Below, one piece after another: positions 60,083-64,000 of a stretch of 64,000 bases of DNA (within the stretch, counting starts at the first letter, position 1; the number at the start of each line of letters is the position of its first letter). Source of the stretch: Rhizoctonia solani (lineage: Eukaryota; Basidiomycota; Agaricomycetes; Cantharellales; Ceratobasidiaceae); contig NC_057374.1 of the NCBI RefSeq assembly GCF_016906535.1, positions 868,001 through 932,000 of the forward strand, given 5' to 3'. The position numbers and the translations under genes are program-made. The notes beneath the pieces were generated by a model. It was not told where the DNA came from. It searched no databases and saw only the letters and a program-made list of their open reading frames with translations.

Positions 60083-61274
60083 ATGGGCTTCTCATCTAGA
60101 AAATACGTCGATATGATATACAAAGTATCTGGGAAATATGGGAATTGGAATCCACCTCGCAGAGTAGAGGTGCGCTTACAATGAACGGCTTCGGAAACAC
60201 TGCCCAACTGTGCTTTATACATGTTTGATAAAGGTAGGAGATTGGGGAGAAATAGACAAGGACACCGGGGACTTTATTAGGGAAGGAAATATCTTCGACG
60301 ATCTTGAATGTAAAACAGCACTATCGGAACTATCACGTGTAGAGTTGGTCAAGAACGGAAGCCCAGAGGGTGCGTCTTGTTATGGCTTGGTACTTTGGTA
60401 CACCATTGAATTTTCTATGGACATTGCCCATAGGCGAGGTTCGCATCATCGCAGGTGATACCGTGGAGGTCAAGACGAATCTATATACCGATGTGTGAGT
60501 GACGCAACTGTCATCATCAACATAACATTCCTACATTGAGCAAAGTGGTGGCACAGGGGAACTCGGGATTAGGGTTCAAGGCGAATGGGAATTCAATCCT
60601 CGAAACCGGGCCGCGCTGTTGACCATGATCGATCCTTACTCGTATTACCTCGAAGTCGGAATAGCCTTCCCAAAGCTTCGAGAATTGCGAAAGCTGAAAG
60701 GAAAAGCGATTGTTACTGAGGCCTTACATTGCCCTGCCTATGCCTTATTATTGACCGAAAAGGGAAAGGGTGGAAAGGCATCTCTATCCATGTACACGGG
60801 ACTTTCGGAGGCAGGAGTGGGGGTGGGCGCTGGAACGAAAGCAGGGTGGCGACACAGTAGCGAATCTGGAATGTGGAGAACGGCTTGTGAATATCGCACG
60901 GGAGATGAAAAAGATGCGGTATATACTCCTTTGTATAAGCTCCAAAAGGTTTCAATGGGTTGGCTATCAACGGGTTGGCTACCGCGTTATCGCGGTGCAC
61001 CTGCCAAGGGAGGGGTGCCCGAGGAGCCTGTGTACGTGATGAGCATTATTGTGAATGCCACGCTAACATTATAGGAATCGGTTCAGGGATGAAGAATACA
61101 CCCCGCCTTGGGAGGTAAGTACTGATGGCAACGCAAGCTGTGACCCTATTAAACATAATGTCTTATAGGAATTGGATGAGGATGGAGAGGAATTGGATGT
61201 AAGTAGCCGGACCCACAGTCAATTTACGTACTGACATATCCGGAAAGTACGAACTTGCGTCGCCAGAATTTTAA
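60083..61274 (+). CDS. Unrecognised fungal protein ending in a TPPWEELDEDGEELD motif
   Basis: Start MGFSSRKYVDMIYKVSGKYG then NWNPPRRVE, joined by an intron to VGDWGEIDKDTGDFIREGNI and TALSELSRVELVKNGSPEGA. Then come VRIIAGDTVEVKTNLYTDV and LGIRVQGEWEFNPRNRAALL, a beta-rich pattern. Next are YSYYLEVGIAFPKLRELRKL and AIVTEALHCPAYALLLTEKG. A charged C-terminal motif, EEYTPPWEELDEDGEELD, splices to YELASPEF (stop 61272-61274). I do not recognise the family; there is no signal peptide, membrane span or catalytic motif. Sequence pairs such as WGE/WEF and the alternating hydrophobic pattern suggest a beta-barrel or lipocalin-like core, but this is speculative. Confidence 0.65.
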
Positions 61275-61588
61275 TGGTAAATATTACTTGTATGATACAT
61301 TAAGCAACACAATCAAAGGAGAAAAAACATGATCCAATGCCCATTTTCGACATAGTTTTGAGTCACTCGAAAACCTATCAGGTTTTTCTTGGAGTGTATA
61401 CAATAGATGTGGGGTATCGCAGTCCGTGCAAGCATTCAAAGTCCTTGAACTCAGTAAAAAAAATGGGATATAATGAGAGTGGGGCTGTATCATTTATCGT
61501 AGTTATTTCAAACACCTCCATTCCAGATAATCTCGTTCCTATAACCTTGGGATTAGCTAGGATGTACCATCCTTGGATCGAACCAAAC
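61275..61588. other. Convergent 3' interval
   Basis: This lies between the unrecognised plus-strand gene and the S8 subtilase; it probably holds 3' UTRs and possibly a last short subtilase exon. Confidence 0.4.
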
Positions 61589-62947
61589 TTACGGAGTGCC
61601 AGGAGGGATGCCAGATAATAAACGATCGGGTGCGAGCTGCTTGATTCTGGTCATCATATTTGCAGGCGTGCGACGACCCTCTACTGCCAGAAGATAGGCG
61701 ACAAGGCCAGCGACATGCGGGGTAGCCATTGAAGTGCCTGTCAGTCGTTTAGTCGCTGTGTCGGACCCAATCCAAGCCGAGGTAATATCTTGCCCAGGCG
61801 CAAACACATCCACTATGGGTCCATAATTCGACCCAACGCTTGCAGAAGTTACCCAACGGCCATCCTGGATGTTGGTAGCACCGACGGTGATAACATCAGG
61901 AACACGGGCCGGGCTAAAGTCCTTCGCATCTCGGTTGCTGTTCCCTGCAGCTACTACAACATGCACACCAAGTGCAACCGCGCGTGTGACCGCAGCGTCG
62001 ACGGCAGCATCACCAGGGCTTCCGATGCTGATGCTGATTACGCTAGGACGTTGTGTTGACATTGCCGTTGAGTTGCCCAGTTGATCCCAGCGACCAAGTC
62101 ACTATTCCAGCCCGAGTTATCATCTCCCAGCACTTTGACTGCGACGATAGAAGCAGCTTTGGCGACGCCAAATCGTTTCCCGGCAATTGTACCGGCGATA
62201 TGGGTCCCGTGTCCATGACCATCGGTGTCATTATATGGGCCAAACGTAGCGCCCCATCCTGCTCGGCCACCAAAATCGACGTGTTGGGTGTTCACACCCG
62301 TGTCTAGAACGTAAACGTCCACTCCAGCACCGGAAGGTTTGCGCTCGAATACGTAATTTAGTTTGTCGACCTTTGAACCTCGGCGTAGTTTCGTTTTGCG
62401 GCTGACACGGGAAATGCCCCAGGGTGCATCCGTTCTGGGGTGGGTTTCAGAACTCTGAAAATAGATTTTTTAGCTCATTGGAGTTGGCTTACTGTTTGAG
62501 CCCGCGGTAGCCCTCACAGCGTTGGTCCTCGACCACCATAGCGACGTCGGGCGACTTGGAAAGTTGTGCAACTCTGTCATCGCTAAGGTGCGCGGTGTAG
62601 CCGTTGAGCGCTGGGCAAGGACATTGAGGTCGTGCATACAACTAACTGACTGATTAGTCTGCTCACCATTATAACTGCTTGTAACACTAAGCACCGATAG
62701 AGACCCGGCGGTGATCTTGGCACGCTGTCCATCTACCCACGCCATGTGAGTGCGTCGATTCGTTTCCTCTTTGAGAAGGACCTGTTGGTGCATTGTTAAT
62801 ATAAAAAGTGAACGTTTCACTTATTAGTATACTTACAATATATCGTTTGTCGCCCTCGACTCGAGGGATAGCGGTAGCATAGACATTTTCCCCTAATAGG
62901 GATAGGGCAGCAAGTGCTGCAACAAGGTACGATGTAAATCCGCGCAT
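61589..62947 (-). CDS. Secreted S8 (proteinase K-like) subtilisin-family protease
   Basis: The start MRGFTSYLVAALAALSLLGE (ATG 62947) is a signal peptide ending near VYA. An I9 propeptide follows (RYI, LLKEETNRRTHMAWVDGQRA). The catalytic domain opens PWGISRVSRKTKLRRGSK. Triad: Asp in VYVLDTGVNTQHVDFGGRAG, His in GHGHGTHIAGTIAGKRFGVA and Ser in LTGTSMATPHVAGLVAYLLA. The oxyanion Asn is in VVVAAGNSNRDAKDFSPA. The frame ends IPPGTP followed by a stop at 61589, but GTAAGT at that point looks like a splice donor, so a short terminal exon may have been missed (relatives end a few residues later). It acts extracellularly in protein breakdown; specificity is not predictable. It is complete apart from that uncertainty. 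Confidence 0.88.
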
Positions 62948-63620
62948 CGAGAGGCGGTTTGAGAGGGTAGGCGTTCGGTTTGCCGCGGGGGTTTTATAGC
63001 GTGCGCACAGCAGGCCTCGACCCTGGGTGGTTGCCCACTGAACACGGCTAGAGCTCACCGCCTCTGTACCTGGCATTAAGCCCCTGGGTAGGGCACAGCC
63101 ACCGCTACGAGACAAGCAGTGCAAATAGGGCGAGAGTACAGCACACAAAGATAGATATGGGGCCATCGGTGAGCTAACTTTAGTCGAAAAGCGAGGGTGC
63201 TCGGCGAGCAGAGGCCCCTCATGTTGCAAAGATGCTATGGCTCCGATGAAGCTCCCAGTTCACTGGATGTCTGTTCAGTTCTCGAATGGGTCAACAAGAA
63301 AGTACAAGTGAATTGATCCTCATTATGCAAAAGTTGGTCGCATGTAGTGGCCTTGATTTTGGGCGACCAGTCAACTCAAGTCCAGAGCAACAGACCAAGT
63401 GAACCTCGCAGCCTGATTTAGGTAATGCATGAGACACAAGTGAGCGGTTTGCCTAGTTCGCATGTGGCTCCCGTATTGTTTACATATGGACGTGTATTAA
63501 AAATATGTATACGAGACACAAGAAAACGCGTTAGCGCTCGGATGACATAATCAGTCACGTCATACAAAACATCGGGTTCCCCGCAAAACGCCCAAACTCA
63601 TCCCACAACCGTGAACTAGG
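62948..63620. other. Intergenic interval between divergent secreted peptidase genes
   Basis: 5' regions of the S8 protease (-) and the S9-type peptidase (+). No other gene was seen; the open stretch at 62687-63229 (-) is the subtilase exon extended upstream. Confidence 0.45.
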
Positions 63621-64000
63621 ATGTGGGGGGTAAACGCAGGCCTTGCATGGCTTGCAGCCACGACGCAGCTTTCTTTCCGACCTTATGATGCTCAACCAAT
63701 ACTGAAAGCTCCCAAAGTACCCGGTGCCCGCTCCGATTTCAAGCTCGTCGAAGGCAAACATATCTTGTCGCCCAAGACAATGCTTGAACTTCCGAGGCCA
63801 GGTAATGGTGTAGCCAACTCGGCGGGGGATCTTACTTTGGTACCTCTGAGCCAATATGGATTCGACGAAAACCGGTGAGCGAGTATGTGATGAAATTCTG
63901 TCCACTCCTAATGTATTATTTAGCACGAACAAAACGATTTATATTATTCCTCTTCAATCGACTGTCAATCCTGTTGAGCTCCCCTTGTTTGACGGGGGTG
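63621..64000 (+). CDS. N-terminal part of an S9 prolyl-oligopeptidase-family peptidase (truncated by window edge)
   Basis: The frame opens MWGVNAGLAWLAATTQLSFR and continues EGKHILSPKTMLELPRPGNG, VANSAGDLTLVPLSQYGFDE. A GT-AG intron within the Arg codon joins this to TNKTIYIIPLQSTVNPVELP and LFDGG at the window end. The pattern (LSP..ML.LPRPG...ANP.GDL..V..SQY.F...) is that of the first propeller blade of fungal dipeptidyl-peptidase V/S9 enzymes. The catalytic Ser-Asp-His domain would lie beyond the window. The start is uncertain because the first residues resemble a weak signal sequence only. Confidence 0.6.

Noticed and set aside
1..64000. CRISPR arrays, bacterial operons, rRNA, viral replication genes
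   Set aside because: No regularly spaced repeats, no bacterial gene structure, no rRNA sequence and no viral protein motifs were seen; the DNA is clearly nuclear fungal.

Overview
The window is nuclear DNA of a filamentous basidiomycete, most likely an agaricomycete; a Rhizoctonia/Ceratobasidium-type fungus is my best guess, inferred from gene content and very intron-rich gene architecture rather than proven. Genes are split by many introns of about 35-70 nt with GT...AG borders, so proteins had to be read by joining short open stretches. There are no bacterial-style operons. Several genes are arranged head-to-head around short shared promoters.

Layout, left to right. 37-3739 (-) DUG2-type WD40 + M20 peptidase, divergent from 4135-5694 (+) RPAP3-like TPR protein. 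Next comes a gene-poor stretch with two genes of the fungal DUF6534 multi-pass membrane family (6971-8827 and 10059-11955, both -). Then a housekeeping block: VIP1-type RRM protein (12368-13512, -), a small gene carrying a hAT transposase dimerisation domain (13897-14637, -), the cohesin loader SCC2/NIPBL (15152-24441, -) and SAGA subunit SGF73 (24513-25768, +), the last two separated by only 71 bp. After a 2.6 kb stretch without genes come two more DUF6534 genes (28421-30349 and 31016-about 32830, both +). Then NTA1 amidase (34143-35454, +), a Cdc7/SepH septation kinase (35854-40537, -), a hotdog thioesterase (40834-41713, +), GH31 alpha-glucosidase (42505-45760, -), an intron-containing tRNA-Lys(CUU) (46707-46788, +), a mannitol-dehydrogenase-like SDR with an apparent 1-nt frameshift (47055-48411, +), an unrecognised acidic-tail protein (48514-49300, -), a secreted, probably GPI-anchored protein (49618-51118, +), a Stealth-family sugar-phosphate transferase (51796-54690, -), a gene-poor 2.4 kb stretch with possible remnants, MRT4 (57107-58136, -) divergent from deoxyhypusine hydroxylase (58290-59623, +), an unrecognised protein (60083-61274, +), a secreted S8 subtilase (61589-62947, -), and the start of an S9-type peptidase running off the right edge (63621 onward, +).

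Themes. (1) Four intact, divergent DUF6534 paralogues flank the SCC2 block symmetrically and point away from it, each with the same tiny first exon. (2) Head-to-head gene pairs use short promoters, three of which contain CACGTG E-boxes (three copies in 53 bp before the RPAP3-like gene). (3) A hAT domain has become, or is decaying into, a small gene directly downstream of SCC2. (4) Secreted and surface-polysaccharide functions (GH31, S8, S9, Stealth transferase, GPI protein) cluster on the right half. All exon joins are my own reading of splice signals and reading frames; none was tested against transcripts.
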